From NCBI GenBank assembly GCA_021790335.1, contig JAJYEE010000003.1:62001-126000 (forward strand): a stretch of 64,000 nucleotides of DNA, read 5' to 3'. The stretch's first letter is position 1; the number at the start of each line of letters is the position of its first letter. The stretch comes from Pseudomonadota bacterium. Lineage in GTDB: Bacteria; Pseudomonadota; Gammaproteobacteria; Acidiferrobacterales; UBA6901. A program made the translations under genes and the position numbers. Below the pieces are notes generated by a model, which did no database searches, was not told the origin of the DNA, and worked only from the letters and a program-made list of their open reading frames with translations. Of this stretch, positions 54,107 to 63,865 are shown one piece after another.

Positions 54107-56089
54107 TCAGGCAGACAGGTCGATATCAAGCGCCGGTTCGGCACCAGCGGCGGGTACCGCAGGGGCGTTGAGAATCGAGGTAATGGTGTCAGCCTGCGTC
54201 TCAAGCGCCTTGTCCTGGGCACGAATGCCGTCGCGTACATCCTTGAGTTCGTTCAGCCGATCCTCCAGGGTATCGCTTGCCTTGTGGATGCGCTTGATGC
54301 TTTCAAGGCGCCGGCGCAGTTGAATCTGGTGTTCGCGTACCTGCGATTCCATGGGTGACATGATAGTCCTGAGCCAGTTGTCGGCATCGCGGTTGGCAGT
54401 GGCGAAGATTGCCCGGATGCGGGCGACCGCCGACTCATAGAATTTCCGCGTAACCGATTTCTGTTCGGTGATCAGCAGTGACATGCCGCCAAAAAACTGC
54501 ATGTGCTTGTCCTCTACGCGCTTGATCTCGCGCAGGTATTTCATCACCGAAAAGCCGTGTGGCTTGATATTGGACAGGCCGTGTTCCTCCTGGAACTTCC
54601 TGTATATGCCTTCCATGAGATCCTTGATTTCCTGTGCCTGCCGGGCAACGTCTTCCATGATGGCGTGCATCTGCTTGAAGAAGGTCTGCATGTGTGTTTT
54701 CAGGCCGGACGTCGTCAGGCTGATTTCCATATCGCGCTTGGTCTCGGCAATCATCTTGTCGATGGCTTTGAGATTGAGGTGCGAGTACAGCAGGTTGGTC
54801 TGCTGCGAGAAGATGCTGCGGGTTGCCTGGAAGCGCTGCAGGCTCTTCTCGAAGTGTTCCTTGTCCACCCTGACCTTTTCCATCATGTGGTCGATGACAT
54901 CCAGGTTCTTACCGCTCAGGCCCTCGAGCTCCTCCATGTGCTCTTGGACTCCCCTGAGCCGTTGCGTGAGGATGACGCGCATGGCCTTGATGATGTCGAC
55001 CATTTCGCCGCCGATGTTTTCGCGCACAATGTCACGCTTGGCGGGGAGCATTTCCTTCCCCAGCGCGCTCTCGAGGGCGCCTATGCGGCTGCGCTCCAGG
55101 ATGGCCCTGTCACCCCTGATCTTGCCGAGCAGCGCCTTCTGTGCCGATACCGGGTAGATGTTCTGTTCGCCGATCCCCAGGTGCTTCGCGGTTTCCTGGA
55201 TCTGCCGGTCTATCTCGCGCTGCACTTCCTCCCAGTCCCGAAGTTCATCCCACAGGCCGTCGATCTTGTTGAGCACTACCAAACGGCCCTTTGCCGGACC
55301 CCCTTTGGGGTTGCTGATGAAGTCACGCCAGACCTGGATATCGGATTTGGTCACGCCGGCGTCGGCAGCAAGGATGAAAAGGACCGCATGGGCGCTTGGC
55401 AGCAGGCTCAGCGTCAACTCTGGTTCGGTGCCGAGCGCGTTGAGACCGGGTGTGTCCAAGATCACCAGACCCTGTTCCAGAAGCGGGTGCGGGAAATTGA
55501 TGACGGCGTGCCGCCACCTGGGAATTTCCACCAGCCCCTCATCGGTGACATGCATGCCATTCTGGGTGTCTTCCTCGGCGATGTGCAGGCCCATCGATTG
55601 TGCGACTTCCTTAGACACTGTCTTGATCTGTGCAATATGTTGCAGTGCCTCGGCTACCTTGTCCGGAGACTGTATCTCCAGCGGGATCGTGGTCCATTCA
55701 TCCGGGAACCCCTTGAGTTCCGATACCGTAGTGCCGCTGCTGCGGGTTTCGATGGGCAGAAGGCGAATGAACGGAGTGTCCCTGTTCTCGCAGACGAGCT
55801 CGGTGGGGCACATGGTGGTGCGCCCGGCACTTGATGGCAGTACCCGCTGGCCGAATCCAGCGAAGAAAATGGCGTTGATGAGCTCGGACTTGCCGCGGGA
55901 GAATTCGGCTACGAAGGCTACGTACAGCTTGTCATCACGCAGCGTAGAAAGCACCTGTTCCAGGCGCTGGTCGACCTGGGCGTCGGCGATTTCCTGGGTG
56001 CGCAGCCAGCCGCGGAATTCGCTGATTGCGCCGAACAGCCCCGCACGCCAGGAGCCGTAGGCCTCAAATTGCTGTTCTATGTTGTTCAT
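54107..56089 (-). CDS. Dynamin-family GTPase
   Basis: 660-aa large GTPase. G1 AEFSRGKSE (61-69), a typical bacterial dynamin P-loop; G2 threonines T91/T92 in GRTTMCP; G3 LDTPG (211-215); G4 LNKID (273-277). A roughly 110-residue stretch with unusual content separates G2 and G3. The rest is a long helical region with coiled-coil character (about 370-640), ending in an Ala/Pro-rich tail. No transmembrane helix is evident, so membrane contact would be through the helical tip. Bacterial dynamins often come in pairs; here there is one. Function unknown; membrane repair or remodelling is plausible. Confidence 0.88.
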   Translation of the reverse strand: MNNIEQQFEAYGSWRAGLFGAISEFRGWLRTQEIADAQVDQRLEQVLSTLRDDKLYVAFVAEFSRGKSELINAIFFAGFGQRVLPSSAGRTTMCPTELVCENRDTPFIRLLPIETRSSGTTVSELKGFPDEWTTIPLEIQSPDKVAEALQHIAQIKTVSKEVAQSMGLHIAEEDTQNGMHVTDEGLVEIPRWRHAVINFPHPLLEQGLVILDTPGLNALGTEPELTLSLLPSAHAVLFILAADAGVTKSDIQVWRDFISNPKGGPAKGRLVVLNKIDGLWDELRDWEEVQREIDRQIQETAKHLGIGEQNIYPVSAQKALLGKIRGDRAILERSRIGALESALGKEMLPAKRDIVRENIGGEMVDIIKAMRVILTQRLRGVQEHMEELEGLSGKNLDVIDHMMEKVRVDKEHFEKSLQRFQATRSIFSQQTNLLYSHLNLKAIDKMIAETKRDMEISLTTSGLKTHMQTFFKQMHAIMEDVARQAQEIKDLMEGIYRKFQEEHGLSNIKPHGFSVMKYLREIKRVEDKHMQFFGGMSLLITEQKSVTRKFYESAVARIRAIFATANRDADNWLRTIMSPMESQVREHQIQLRRRLESIKRIHKASDTLEDRLNELKDVRDGIRAQDKALETQADTITSILNAPAVPAAGAEPALDIDLSA

Positions 56090-56234
56090 CAGGCCGTCCT
56101 AGAGGTTTTGTCCAATCACGTATCAAAATGTAGCTGTCTGACCCGCCGGCTGCTGACCGGCGGCCGTGACTTCCAGACCGCCGGTCGGTTGGCACGCCCG
56201 TTTAATTAAAATCATCCTAACCAAAAAATCAGGG

Positions 56235-56260
56235 AAATCAAAATACTTGCGTAAGCAAGT
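56235..56260 (-). terminator. Terminator after mutM
   Basis: Minus strand: ACTTGC-TTAC-GCAAGT (56260-56245), then ATTTTGATTT. A short 6-bp stem with a T-rich tail, 22 bp after the mutM stop. Confidence 0.5.
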
Positions 56261-56281
56261 AACGTGCCACTTTAAGTTTTT

Positions 56282-57097
56282 TCAGCTTTGGCAGTGTGGG
56301 CAGAAGAATGCCCGCCGCTGACCCAGGCGTTGCACCCGGATCAATGTGGTGCAGCGCTGGCAGGGTTTGCCGACACGCCCGTACACGGCGAGGGACTGCT
56401 GGAAATAGCCGGGACGGCCATCGGCATTCTGGAAATCGCGAAGCGTTGTGCCGCCCGCATTGATGGCCTTCATGAGCGTTGCGCGAATGGCCCGGACTAG
56501 GCGGTCGCATTCGGCGCGGCTGAGCCGGCCCGCGTGCCGGCTTGGACGGATTCGAGCGCGAAACAATGCCTCGTTGGCGTAGATGTTGCCAATGCCGGCA
56601 ACGATGTGGGTGTTGAGCAACAGGTCCCGAACCGCGACCGTACGCCGGCGCGTGCGGGCATGCAAAAACGCGCCATTGAACTCGGCAGCAAATGGCTCAG
56701 GGCCGATGTCCCTGAGCAAAACATGGAGCGCCGGATCCGTGTGGGTCCACAGCACCGCACCAAAACGTCGCGGATCCCGCAAGCGCAGGCATTTGCCGCC
56801 CGCAAGCACGAAATCCACGTGATCGTATCGTTCCGCCGGAGTGGTAGAGGCCACGATGCGCAGGCTGCCGCTCATGCCAAGATGGACGATGACGGTGCCG
56901 TGGTCGGCGCGCAGCAGTAGGTATTTGGCGCGCCGCTCCACCGCATGCAGGGTTTGCCCCGGCAGTTCCCGGGCCAAATCGGCCGGTACCTTCCAGCGCA
57001 GATTGGGATTGCGGATCACTATCGCCTGGACGCCCTGGCCCAGCAGGTGGGGCGCGATGCCGCGGCGCGTGGTCTCGACTTCCGGAAGTTCCGGCAT
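56282..57097 (-). CDS. mutM: Formamidopyrimidine-DNA glycosylase
   Basis: 271-aa repair enzyme removing 8-oxoguanine. N-terminal PELPEVE with catalytic P2 and E3, K in GRAKYLLL-like segment near 57 (RRAKYLLL), H2TH region near 155-200 with GIGNIYANEALF, and a C-terminal zinc finger CQRC...CPHC (about 244-269). Nineteen bases separate it from the DUF4340 gene, so it may be read from the upstream operon. Confidence 0.97.
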   Translation of the reverse strand: MPELPEVETTRRGIAPHLLGQGVQAIVIRNPNLRWKVPADLARELPGQTLHAVERRAKYLLLRADHGTVIVHLGMSGSLRIVASTTPAERYDHVDFVLAGGKCLRLRDPRRFGAVLWTHTDPALHVLLRDIGPEPFAAEFNGAFLHARTRRRTVAVRDLLLNTHIVAGIGNIYANEALFRARIRPSRHAGRLSRAECDRLVRAIRATLMKAINAGGTTLRDFQNADGRPGYFQQSLAVYGRVGKPCQRCTTLIRVQRLGQRRAFFCPHCQS

Positions 57098-57116
57098 GGA
57101 CGTTGCGCAATTCGGC

Positions 57117-58031
57117 TCAGTGAGGTTTCAGTTCCAGGAGCTGCGAGGCCATATCGGCAGGAAAATGATATTCGAGACCCTCGTCCTTGCGATAGAGAAT
57201 AAGCTCCGGTTTGCGCTCCAGGATGCCGAGATCCAGCACGCTGCGCGGACCCGGCTCCGGCGGCTTGCCTGAAGTGCCGAGGGGGTGGCCGGCGCCGGCC
57301 GGTGCGCGCACCGCAGGCAGCGCAAAGGTGATGCGGACGTGGGCGATCACAGGTTTTCCGGAATACGGTCTGACGGACAGCGCTTCCGCGTAGCGCCAGT
57401 CATCGACAAATGTGTTCACGCGATCGGTCGACAGCTTCTTGTTCGGCGGCGTTACCTGCCAGCTGCCATCCGGCTTGCGCGTGAGGCTCAGCCCGGGCAG
57501 CTGCAGAGCCATAAGCCTGCTGCGGATGTTGATCAGGCGGGTACTGAAAAATCCCGACAGCGGTGCAGTGGCGGCATTGGCATAATGGTCGGGGACTAGG
57601 TAGACCTGCCCCCGGTAAAGAACATAGTGATCCGGGTCCAAGGGATGCGGTCCGCCAAAACTGATCTTTTCGTTGTTCAGCCAGACTTCGGCGCGCGGCT
57701 TATCCAGACCATACCTGCCGAGATCGGCCGCCGGAGCGGCGAAATGCGTGGCAATTCTGGCCACAGCCAAGTGCAGCAGCTCGTTGATGCGGAAACTGTT
57801 GGCGCGTGCCTTGCGCGGCGCCGTCATCACCCACCGTCCAGCGGACCTGGCGAGGTCGATCTCGGGTTTGCCCGGACGCCGCAGACGGATATGGTCGATC
57901 CGGTTGATGGATAGGTCAGTGAGCGGCGGGATGGCCGGCGCCTTGTGCATCCCGGGCTTGAATTCCACGACCATCGCCAGGGCGATGATCAGGGCAGCCA
58001 GGCCGATGTTGAGCCACCAGCGACTGCTCAT
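57117..58031 (-). CDS. DUF4340 domain protein
   Basis: 304 aa with an N-terminal membrane anchor (about 5-22) and an extracytoplasmic body. The DUF4340 pattern is seen: INRIDHIRLRRPGKPEIDLARSAGRWVMTAP (43-73), a DKPRAEVWLN region near 109, and FSTRLINIRSRLMALQLPGLSLTR near 161. It is the last gene of a Gld-type ABC operon; these proteins are thought to act with it at the cell surface, but the substrate is unknown. Confidence 0.88.
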   Translation of the reverse strand: MSSRWWLNIGLAALIIALAMVVEFKPGMHKAPAIPPLTDLSINRIDHIRLRRPGKPEIDLARSAGRWVMTAPRKARANSFRINELLHLAVARIATHFAAPAADLGRYGLDKPRAEVWLNNEKISFGGPHPLDPDHYVLYRGQVYLVPDHYANAATAPLSGFFSTRLINIRSRLMALQLPGLSLTRKPDGSWQVTPPNKKLSTDRVNTFVDDWRYAEALSVRPYSGKPVIAHVRITFALPAVRAPAGAGHPLGTSGKPPEPGPRSVLDLGILERKPELILYRKDEGLEYHFPADMASQLLELKPH

Positions 58032-58047
58032 GCACGCCCCCGACGGT

Positions 58048-59394
58048 TCAGCGCTTGCGCCGGCGCAGCCATATCCCGACTCCGCTTGCGAGAAGTACCA
58101 GGGGGAGTACCACCAGGAACCCGATGCCGATGACGGCCTCGGCCGTGCGCGATAGGTCCAGACGCAGGTCTGGTGCGGTCCGCGTAGGCACGTTGATATA
58201 AGCGTCGTCGTTGCTCAGCCAGTTTATCAGGTTCATACCGAGATCCAGGTTACCGCCGTTGCCGATGAAGGCGTTCGACAGAAAATTCCCGTTCCCGATG
58301 ATAGCCACCCGCTGCTGCCGTTTGGCACGTTCGTGGGTGAGTGCCACGCCGATGTTGAGCGGCCCGGGTATGTCTTTGCCTTTCCTGAACCTGGTAACCT
58401 TACCGAGAGGTCCGGTCGCTGACCAGGCGGTGGGTGAGGTGTCGATTATCACCTGCGCCTGCCAGTGCTTTGGCTGCTTGAAGGTAAGGCCGCCGGCCTG
58501 CGGAAACAGGGTCATCAGATTGAAGCCGCGCACCACCGGCTGCTCGCCGTATCGGGTGATGACCACGTCGGTGGCGGACTGCCCTCCGGTCAGAAGCTGG
58601 GAGACCGGATCTACGATCACGCCTGGCTGGAACTGGACGCCAAGCATCTCGGCCAGCGGAGTCAGCCCTTGGCGCGAACCTGGATCGCTCAGCCACAGCA
58701 GATTGCCGCCGTGACGTACGTAGTGCTCAACCTCTTTCACCTCTCCCGGAAGAAATCGGGCAGTCGGGCTGGCAATGACCAGCACCGAGGTTTTCTTCGG
58801 GATCCGGCCGGTTGCACCAAGCGTCAGGCTGCGGGTCTTCAGGCCGCGCTTGTTCATCTGCGCGACCCAGGTCGAGAGGTCGAAATTCGCATCGCCGTCC
58901 GGACTGCGCTCGCCCTGGCCGCTGAGAAATACCACCGAGCGCTGTCCACTGCGGCCGGCGCGTGCCAGTGCATTGGTCAAGGACTGTTCATTGACCTGGT
59001 CGACTGTCTGCGTCTGGTTACCGTATTGGACCAGAAGCTCTCCGTCAAAACGGATGCCCGCGGCGCGGGCGCGTCCGGGATCCTTGTCGGGATTGACAAA
59101 GTGCAGCGCAATGTTGCTGTCGTGACGCTGATAGCGCGCCACGAGCTCCGATATGCGCATGCGCAGGTTGCGCTTGTCGGTGGCAAAAGCAGTGATCGTG
59201 ATCGGTTTGGGCAGACGCTTCAGGAGTGTCACGCTTGCCTGGGAGAGGCTGTTGCGACCCGATTCGGTCCAATCGAACTGCCTGTGGTACTGCCGGCTCA
59301 ACGCCATCAGCAGCCCTACGGCGATCAGGAACAGCACGACCGAGCTGCTGCTGGCAAGACGCATGCGGACACGCGATTGGCGGGGTGTGCGCAT
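58048..59394 (-). CDS. GldG-family ABC transport auxiliary protein
   Basis: 448-aa protein with an N-terminal (about 15-32) and a C-terminal (about 420-440) transmembrane helix and a large periplasmic part. Motifs LIAVGLLMALSRQYHRQFDWTESGRNSLS and ITAFATDKRNLRMRISELVARY match the GldG/ABC_transp_aux family. It pairs with the permease gene 5 bp upstream. Despite the name, these proteins occur widely in non-gliding bacteria. Confidence 0.9.
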   Translation of the reverse strand: MRTPRQSRVRMRLASSSSVVLFLIAVGLLMALSRQYHRQFDWTESGRNSLSQASVTLLKRLPKPITITAFATDKRNLRMRISELVARYQRHDSNIALHFVNPDKDPGRARAAGIRFDGELLVQYGNQTQTVDQVNEQSLTNALARAGRSGQRSVVFLSGQGERSPDGDANFDLSTWVAQMNKRGLKTRSLTLGATGRIPKKTSVLVIASPTARFLPGEVKEVEHYVRHGGNLLWLSDPGSRQGLTPLAEMLGVQFQPGVIVDPVSQLLTGGQSATDVVITRYGEQPVVRGFNLMTLFPQAGGLTFKQPKHWQAQVIIDTSPTAWSATGPLGKVTRFRKGKDIPGPLNIGVALTHERAKRQQRVAIIGNGNFLSNAFIGNGGNLDLGMNLINWLSNDDAYINVPTRTAPDLRLDLSRTAEAVIGIGFLVVLPLVLLASGVGIWLRRRKR

Positions 59395-59399
59395 CGGTC

Positions 59400-60149
59400 T
59401 CAGCCTCCCAGCCGGTCCATGTCCAGACGCCGTATGCTCAGCATCAGGAATGTAAGGATGAACAGTACCAGATATGTAGCATCGCTCGTGTCGAAAATGC
59501 CCTGCAGGAATGGTTCATAGTGATTCAGGATCGACATATAGCCGAGGATTCCGGAAGCGCCCGAGCCCTGTCCGGCCCAGTCCAGGATCCAGAACAGCAG
59601 CAACACGCCGAACGTGCTGACTGCCGCTACGGTCTGGTGCTGGGTGAGTGTGGACATGAAAAGCCCGACCGCGGCGAAGCCGGCAAGCAGCAGCGCCAGA
59701 CCGAGCAGTCCGGCGCCGAACATGCCGAAATCGAGCGTGCCGCCCGCCAGCAGCGACAGCGGCATCAGCGCCACCAACGCCAGTATCAACCACAGGAAGC
59801 CCACCAGGCTGAGATATTTGCCCAAGACGATTTCGGTCATCGAAACCGGAGCGCTGAACAGCAGACTCAGCGTCTTGTTGCGGCGCTCGTCGGCGACCAG
59901 CCGCATGCTGACCAGCGGAACGACCAACAGCAGCACGACTGCCGCGTTCCCGAGCAGCGGCGCAACCACGACGGCGGTGAGCCCCTGATCGCTGCCCATG
60001 CTAAGCAGGCGCGACTGTATCAACACGAAGTACTGCAGATTGCTGAGAAACATGAACGCCAGTATCAGCAGTACCACAGCCAAAATGGTCCAGGCCAGCG
60101 GCGAAAGGAACATGCGGCGCAGTTCGTTGCGCGCTATCGTGAAGATCAT
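59400..60149 (-). CDS. ABC-2 permease, GldF-like
   Basis: 249-aa membrane protein with six transmembrane segments; starts MIFTIARNELRRMFLSPLAW, and has VPLVSMRLVADERRNKTLSLLFSAPVSMTEIVLGKYLS near 78-115, the ABC-2 family signature. Start overlaps the ATPase stop by 4 nt. Second gene of the Gld-type operon. Confidence 0.92.
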   Translation of the reverse strand: MIFTIARNELRRMFLSPLAWTILAVVLLILAFMFLSNLQYFVLIQSRLLSMGSDQGLTAVVVAPLLGNAAVVLLLVVPLVSMRLVADERRNKTLSLLFSAPVSMTEIVLGKYLSLVGFLWLILALVALMPLSLLAGGTLDFGMFGAGLLGLALLLAGFAAVGLFMSTLTQHQTVAAVSTFGVLLLFWILDWAGQGSGASGILGYMSILNHYEPFLQGIFDTSDATYLVLFILTFLMLSIRRLDMDRLGG

Positions 60150-61099
60150 GCCACTGCCCCCGTCAAGGATTCGTGCTCCTCGGTGGTGATGTGCACGAAA
60201 ATGTCCTCGAGCGATGCGCGCTGGGGTTGCAGCTCGTAGAGACCCCAGCGTTTTTGCACCGCCAGCTCTACCAGCGCCTCGGTGGGGTCGATGGCGGGGT
60301 CGTAGAACACATGCAGCCGTCCGTCGCCCTGGTCCTGCACTGACTTGACGCCCCCGATGCCCTGTATCAGGTCGAGATCGGGGGTGTTTCGCAGGCCCAC
60401 TGACAGCGCCGAGGACTGCATGTGACGCGACAGGCCCTCGATGCTGTCATTGAGGACTAGTTCACCCTTGTTGATGATCTGCACCTGGTCGCAGGTCGCC
60501 TGGACCTCCGGCAAGATATGGGTGGACAGGATCACCCCGTGCTCCTTGCCCAGCTCACGGACCAGGTGCCGGATCTCGCGTATCTGGATCGGATCGAGGC
60601 CCACCGTGGGTTCGTCCAGGATTATCACCGGCGGCAGGTGGATAATCGCCTGGGCCAGGCCGACGCGCTGCTGGTAGCCTTTGGAAAGATTGCCGATGAG
60701 TCGCCTGCCGACATCGCTCAGGCCACATTTCTTCTTCGCTACTTCGCGTGCTGCCCGCCGCTGGCTGTGCGCGATGCGGTTCAATCCGGCGCAATAATCC
60801 AGGTACTCGTCGACGGTAAGTTCACGGTACACGGGCGGTTGCTCGGGCAGATAGCCGATCGCCTGTTTTGCCCCGCGCGGATCCTCCAGCAGGTCGTGTC
60901 CGGCTATGCGTACCCGTCCGGTGCTGGGTGCAAGGTTGCCGCTGAGGATCTGCATGGTGGTGGTCTTGCCGGCACCGTTCGGACCGAGAAATCCAAGTAC
61001 CTGCCCGCGGCGGATGCTGAAGTTAATATGCTTGACCGCCAGGATCGCCCCATAGGAGCGTGACAGATCTTCCACTTCCACCAGCACTTCGTCACTCAT
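60146..61099 (-). CDS. ABC transporter ATP-binding protein, GldA-like
   Basis: 317-aa ABC ATPase. Walker A GPNGAGKT near 40, Q-loop GYLPEQPP near 82, signature LSKGYQQRVGLAQA near 136, Walker B VIILDEPTVGLD near 158 and H-loop STHIL near 191. A C-terminal domain after 215 is usual for the GldA/NatA group. ATG 61099 was chosen over 61177 because the protein then begins at the first strand. First gene of the operon. Confidence 0.93.
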   Translation of the reverse strand: MSDEVLVEVEDLSRSYGAILAVKHINFSIRRGQVLGFLGPNGAGKTTTMQILSGNLAPSTGRVRIAGHDLLEDPRGAKQAIGYLPEQPPVYRELTVDEYLDYCAGLNRIAHSQRRAAREVAKKKCGLSDVGRRLIGNLSKGYQQRVGLAQAIIHLPPVIILDEPTVGLDPIQIREIRHLVRELGKEHGVILSTHILPEVQATCDQVQIINKGELVLNDSIEGLSRHMQSSALSVGLRNTPDLDLIQGIGGVKSVQDQGDGRLHVFYDPAIDPTEALVELAVQKRWGLYELQPQRASLEDIFVHITTEEHESLTGAVA

Positions 61100-61659
61100 G
61101 ACCGGCATCTTCCAGTGTTGCGTGACCAACGGTTCGACATGGCGCGCAATTAAATGTACGCGCAAGAGGATTGTCAATGTATGGCCAGGGATTTGTCATG
61201 CAATAGAGGCGGTTAATTTTCTAGCATTCAGTCGCCTGGGTTGCTGTGTTGGTCTCCGCACTCTTTGACGTGGCTCTCCAAGTTTGGTTCCGGACCGCCG
61301 GCCGTGGCGCCACGGATCCCGTGCCCGGCGGGCGCCTCCGTCTGGATGCCCAAAGTCCGGGAAATGGCTGCCGTGCTGGCGAGCGGTCCGTAAGTATATG
61401 ATAAATGTGTCTTGTGCGGGCATGGGACAGCAGATATGGCCACCGCCGGTCCGCAAGCCGCCCCGGCGGAGCAGGCGGATGCTTCAGCGGAATCCCGGTC
61501 ATGCGCAGCGCGTGTAAGGACGCCTGCCGGCAAACAAGGGATGATGTACAGTCCCTTATCTCGAAAGGTCGGGACATCGACAGCGCCCGCTTTGACTCAA
61601 CTGTGTTTTTGGAGACAATGCGGAACGTCCCGCCCATTGACCAGGCGACCGGAACATAT
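61100..61659. other. Gene-free divergent interval
   Basis: About 560 bp between the GldA-like gene and the reductase. The reductase frame is open back to about 61405 and includes an ATG at 61618 with GGAG only three bases before it, but the upstream residues do not look like the family. No RNA or repeat was seen. Confidence 0.4.
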
Positions 61660-62715
61660 ATGACTTTCAAAGTTCGCATCGAGCCGAGCGGCCATGAGTT
61701 CGTCGCGGAGGGCAGTGAAACCATTCTCGAGGCTGCCTTGCGCCACGGCTTCAATCTTCCCTACAGCTGCCGCAACGGGGCCTGCGCTACGTGCAAGGGC
61801 AAGGTGATCATGGGTTCCGTCGACTATGGCGTATACGAAGCCAAAGCGCTGAATGAGGCGGAGAAGCTTACTGGCATGGCGCTGTTCTGCCGCGCCCGGC
61901 CACTTTCCGATGTGGTCATTGAAGTGCGCGAGATCGGGGCAGCCCGGGGCATCACCATAAAGACGCTTCCGTGCCGGGTGGTCCGTATGGAGCGGCTCGC
62001 GCACGATGTGATGGTGCTTCATCTGAAATTGCCTCAGAGCGAGCGGCTCCAGTTTCTTGCGGGCCAGTATATCGACATTCTGCTGCGCGACGGACGCCGT
62101 CGCAGCTTCTCGCTCGCCAATGCCCCGCATGATGACGAGGCATTGCAGCTCCATGTCCGGCTTCTGCCGGGCGGGCATTTCTCCGGACATGTTTTCACGC
62201 ACATGAAGGAAAAAGACCTGCTGCGCTTCCAGGGCCCGCTGGGAACGTTCTTCCTGCGCGAGGAGGACGCGCCGGCTGGGGTCAATTCTTTCGCGGTCGA
62301 GCGCCCCGCGATACTGATGGCCGGTGGCACCGGTTTTGCGCCCATCAAAAGCATCCTGGAACATGCATTTTACGTGGGGACGCAGCGGCCGTTGCACCTG
62401 TACTGGGGCGCGCGTGCCAGGCGCGATCTCTACCTGCACGCGCTCGTTCAGTCCTGGGTCGAGGCCCACGCCAATTTCCGCTACACGCCGGTGCTGTCCG
62501 AACCGGATCCGAACGACCACTGGGACGGCCGTTGCGGATGGGTGCATGACGCCGTGGTGCAGGACTACCCGGACCTGAGTGGCCATGAGATCTATGCCAG
62601 CGGCCCGCCGCCAATGATCGAGGCCGGCAGGCTGGCCTTTTCGGCACACGGCCTGCCGGCTGATCGCCTGTTCTATGATTCGTTCGAGCGGGCGCGGGAC
62701 CCCGTCGTGCAGTAA
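61660..62715 (+). CDS. 2Fe-2S ferredoxin-type NAD(P)H-flavin reductase
   Basis: 351-aa electron-transfer protein. Plant-type ferredoxin domain with C37, C42, C45 and C77 (SCRNGACATC...FCRA), then FAD domain RRSFSLANAP near 148, and NAD domain GGTGFAPIKS near 224 with YASGPPPMIEAG near 310. Such proteins include CDP-6-deoxy-delta-3,4-glucoseen reductase and the phenol-hydroxylase reductases; the partner here is unknown. It stands alone. ATG 61660 was chosen by family start, although its ribosome site is weak. Confidence 0.92.
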   Translation: MTFKVRIEPSGHEFVAEGSETILEAALRHGFNLPYSCRNGACATCKGKVIMGSVDYGVYEAKALNEAEKLTGMALFCRARPLSDVVIEVREIGAARGITIKTLPCRVVRMERLAHDVMVLHLKLPQSERLQFLAGQYIDILLRDGRRRSFSLANAPHDDEALQLHVRLLPGGHFSGHVFTHMKEKDLLRFQGPLGTFFLREEDAPAGVNSFAVERPAILMAGGTGFAPIKSILEHAFYVGTQRPLHLYWGARARRDLYLHALVQSWVEAHANFRYTPVLSEPDPNDHWDGRCGWVHDAVVQDYPDLSGHEIYASGPPPMIEAGRLAFSAHGLPADRLFYDSFERARDPVVQ

Positions 62716-62899
62716 GCCGGGTTGCGCAGGCACGGGCAGAGAAGTACCCGTAAAACGGGCAGCCGTCGCAGGTGCGCGCCAAACACAACTCGCCCGCTTC
62801 CGGCCGCTGGGCCGGACGAACAGAACCAAGCCGTTTTCCCGTCTGAGCAATGCGCAGCCGGCCGGCGTGAACGTCGACCGGGCGGAAGCGGAGCGATCC

Positions 62900-63859
62900 A
62901 TGCCGCACCATCACGACGGTAGTCACGATCACCGCAGCAGGCACCGCCCGCCCGCGACGGGTGGTCATCGTCGGCTCGGATGGGTGCTGGTGCTCACGCT
63001 CGGATTCGCGGCGGTGGAAGCGCTTGGCGGACTGTGGGCGCATTCACTCGCCCTGCTGGGCGATGCCGGGCACATGTTTTCCGATTCTGTTGCGCTGGGC
63101 ATGGCGGCCACGGCTTCATGGGTAGGGAGACGTCCTCCGTCGGCGCGGCATTCATACGGGCTGGCGCGGGCGGAAGTGGTGGCCGCCCTGCTGAATGGTC
63201 TTGTGATGCTGGCAGTGGTTGTCGCAATCGTGGTCGAGGCCATCCGGCGCTTCCGCGGACCCCAACCGGTCGCGGGCGTGCCGGTGATGGTGATTGCAGG
63301 TGCCGGACTTTTGTTCAATGTGGCGGCCGCGTTCATACTGAGCCGGGGCGAGCGGACCATCAATGTGCGCGGCGCACTGGTGCACGTGACCGGCGACCTG
63401 CTGGGGTCGGCGGGCGCGCTGCTGTCAGGGGCGGTTATCTATTTTACCGGGTGGATGCCAATCGATCCGCTGCTTTCATTGCTGATCTGTGCGCTGATCC
63501 TGTACTCGACGATGCGCCTTCTGCGAGAGGCTTTGCATGTCCTGATGGAGGGCGTGCCGCCGGAGCTCGATCTCAACAGGGTCGGCCAAGCGCTTGCCCA
63601 TGTGCCGGGTGTTGTTTCGGTGCATGATCTGCACATCTGGATGCTGTCGCCCGGCATTCCGGCGCTTTCGGCGCACGTAGTGATGGACGACCTGAACGCC
63701 TGGCCGAAGGTGCTGGTAGACATGCGTCAGCTGCTAGACAAGCGTTATCATATCGGGCATGTGACGCTGCAGCCGGAGATAACAGCTGACCTGGTGGAAG
63801 TCCCGTTGCCGCACGGCGCAAAGGTTTATCCGCTAAAGCCCGAAAATACCGGGCACTGA
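62900..63859 (+). CDS. Cation diffusion facilitator (CzcD/ZitB-like zinc exporter)
   Basis: 319-aa inner-membrane antiporter exporting Zn2+ or related ions. His-rich N-terminus (residues 3-18), six transmembrane helices, metal sites HSLALLGDAGHMFSD in TM2 and NVRGALVHVTGDLLGS in TM5, and a cytoplasmic C-terminal domain with VSVHDLHIWMLSPGIPALSAHV. GGAG precedes the ATG. Converges on the partial gene at the window edge. Confidence 0.95.
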   Translation: MPHHHDGSHDHRSRHRPPATGGHRRLGWVLVLTLGFAAVEALGGLWAHSLALLGDAGHMFSDSVALGMAATASWVGRRPPSARHSYGLARAEVVAALLNGLVMLAVVVAIVVEAIRRFRGPQPVAGVPVMVIAGAGLLFNVAAAFILSRGERTINVRGALVHVTGDLLGSAGALLSGAVIYFTGWMPIDPLLSLLICALILYSTMRLLREALHVLMEGVPPELDLNRVGQALAHVPGVVSVHDLHIWMLSPGIPALSAHVVMDDLNAWPKVLVDMRQLLDKRYHIGHVTLQPEITADLVEVPLPHGAKVYPLKPENTGH

Positions 63860-63865
63860 ATGCGC

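Noticed and set aside
54503-55834. Open frame of 443 codons opposite the dynamin gene
   Set aside because: Antisense shadow of a strong gene; no domain and no ribosome site.
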